Source: an uncultured Collinsella sp. (GTDB lineage: Bacteria > Actinomycetota > Coriobacteriia > Coriobacteriales > Coriobacteriaceae). Taken from it: 15,304 nucleotides of DNA. Below are positions 13,985-15,304 of the stretch, piece by piece. Position 1 is the first letter of the stretch; each line of letters starts with the position of its first letter. The stretch lies in NCBI GenBank assembly GCA_900550815.1, contig URTW01000026.1:1-15304 (forward strand), in the 5' to 3' direction. A model generated the notes under the pieces. It saw only the letters and a program-made list of their open reading frames with translations. It was not told the origin of the DNA and searched no databases. A program made the translations under genes and the position numbers.

Positions 13985-15304
13985 TTAGGCGTTCTTGCTC
14001 ATGACCTCGTCCACGATGGACTTGGGCGCGGGCTCATAAGAGTCGAACTGCATCGTGTAGGATGCACGGCCCTGGGTCTGGGAGCGAAGGTCGGTAGCGT
14101 AACCGAACATCTCGCCCAGCGGCACCTTGGCACGGATGAGCTTGCTGTTCTTGCGATCCTCCATGCCCTCGATCTTGCCGCGGCGACCGGAGAGGTTGCC
14201 CATAACGTCGCCCATGTACTGCGCGGGGGTCTCGACCTCGACAGCCATGATCGGCTCGAGCAGCTGCGGATCGGACTTCTTGAGGGCGTCCTTGATAGCC
14301 ATGGAACCGGCGATCTTGAAGGCGGCCTCGGAGGAGTCGACCTCGTGGTAAGAACCGTCGAACAGGGTGACCTTAACGTCGAGGACCGGGAAGCCGGCGA
14401 TAACACCGGTGTTCAGGGCCTCCTGGATGCCCTTGTCGATGGACGGGATGTACTCCTTGGGCACGACGCCGCCGACGATAGCGTTGACGAACTCGTAGCC
14501 GAAGCCCTCCTCCATCTTCTCGAGCTTGATGACGGCGTGGCCGTACTGACCGCGACCGCCGGACTGACGGACGAACTTGCCCTCAGCCTTCTCGACGTCG
14601 TGACCAGCGGTCTCGCGGTAGGCAACCTGGGGCTTACCGACGTTAGCGTCAACCTTGAACTCGCGGAGCAGGCGGTCGACGATGATCTCGTGGTGCAGCT
14701 CGCCCATGCCGGCGATGATGGTCTGACCGGTCTCGTGGTTGGTGGACACCTGGAAGGTCGGGTCCTCCTCGGCGAGCTTGGTCAGAGCAAGGGACATCTT
14801 GTCCTGCTCGGCCTTGGTCTTGGGCTCGATGGCAACGTCGATAACGGGCTTAGCGAACTCGATCTTCTCGAGGACGATCTCCTTGCCCTCGGCGCACAGG
14901 GTGTCACCGGTGGTGGAGTTCTTGAAGCCGACGCAAGCGACGATGTCACCGGCGGCAGCGTCGTCACGGTCGATACGCTCGGCGGCGTTCATCTCGAGGC
15001 TGCGGCCGCGGCGCTCGCGCAGACCGTTGGAAGCGTAGACTACGTAGGAGCCGGACTCGGCGCGGCCGGAGTAAACGCGGACGTAGGTGAGCTTACCGAC
15101 GAACGGGTCGGTCATGATCTTGAAGACCAGGCCGGAGAAGGGCTCGTCGAAGGAAGGATGACGCTGAATCTCCTCACCGGTGTCCGGATCGGTACCGGTG
15201 ACGGCCTCAACGTCGAGCGGGCTGGGCAGGTAGTCGACGACAGCGTCGAGCAGCTCCTGAACGACCTTGTACTTGTAGGCGGAACCCACGAAGACGAGGT
15301 AGAC
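13985..15304 (-). CDS. fusA: Elongation factor G, C-terminal part (gene runs off the window)
   Basis: EF-G is the GTPase that moves tRNA and mRNA through the ribosome. The last 439 residues are present; the N-terminal GTPase core lies beyond base 15304. The visible part starts at the end of the G domain (FVGSAYKYK, then [12 protein letters not shown]). It runs through domain II ([25 protein letters not shown]), domain III ([21 protein letters not shown]), domain IV ([42 protein letters not shown]) and domain V ([28 protein letters not shown]). Length and motifs agree with a full-length EF-G of about 700 residues. The G-domain end reads KYKVVQ where E. coli has KNKGVQ. It is followed by rpsJ in the same direction, with no tuf gene between. 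Confidence 0.97.
   Translation of the reverse strand, partial: VYLVFVGSAYKYKVVQELLDAVVDYLPSPLDVEAVTGTDPDTGEEIQRHPSFDEPFSGLVFKIMTDPFVGKLTYVRVYSGRAESGSYVVYASNGLRERRGRSLEMNAAERIDRDDAAAGDIVACVGFKNSTTGDTLCAEGKEIVLEKIEFAKPVIDVAIEPKTKAEQDKMSLALTKLAEEDPTFQVSTNHETGQTIIAGMGELHHEIIVDRLLREFKVDANVGKPQVAYRETAGHDVEKAEGKFVRQSGGRGQYGHAVIKLEKMEEGFGYEFVNAIVGGVVPKEYIPSIDKGIQEALNTGVIAGFPVLDVKVTLFDGSYHEVDSSEAAFKIAGSMAIKDALKKSDPQLLEPIMAVEVETPAQYMGDVMGNLSGRRGKIEGMEDRKNSKLIRAKVPLGEMFGYATDLRSQTQGRASYTMQFDSYEPAPKSIVDEVMSKNA

Overview
The window looks like chromosome of a high-GC, Gram-positive-type anaerobe. I suggest a Coriobacteriia member such as Collinsella. This is inferred from the GC-rich coding sequence, strong AAAGGAGG-type ribosome binding sites, a FabK-type fatty acid synthase cluster and a fused AccD-AccA; no search was run. 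Almost everything is on the minus strand, so the genes read from right to left.

Right end (13985-15304 and 13615-13923): the last 439 codons of fusA (elongation factor G), then rpsJ (ribosomal protein S10), which uses a TTG start. A strong hairpin terminator follows rpsJ at once, so no rplC or other S10-operon gene comes after it. birA (biotin protein ligase) runs toward them on the plus strand (12722-13498).

Centre (2114-12545): a tightly packed operon for type II fatty acid synthesis, in the order fabH, acpP, fabK, fabD, fabG, fabF, accB, fabZ, accC, accDA. Genes overlap or lie at most about 50 bases apart. It covers malonyl-CoA formation (AccB, AccC, AccDA), transfer to acyl carrier protein (FabD, AcpP), initiation (FabH) and elongation (FabF, FabG, FabZ, FabK). 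The divergent birA encodes the enzyme expected to biotinylate AccB. The 176-base fabH-birA interval holds two nearly identical 18-base, partly palindromic elements 48 bases apart, which are good candidates for operators. The last gene before the operon's terminator is unexpected: a PTS permease EIIC with no EIIA or EIIB.

Left end (1-2040): a separate unit with a cation diffusion facilitator whose metal-site residues suggest manganese export, followed by a histidine-phosphatase-family enzyme. The first 90 bases are an almost pure pyrimidine tract with runs of T10 and C14.

Most of the window is core metabolism and I see no new defence or mobile system. The points most worth a second look are the twin operators, the orphan EIIC in a lipid operon, the AccDA fusion lacking the AccA N-terminal region, and the separation of rpsJ from the rest of the S10 operon.
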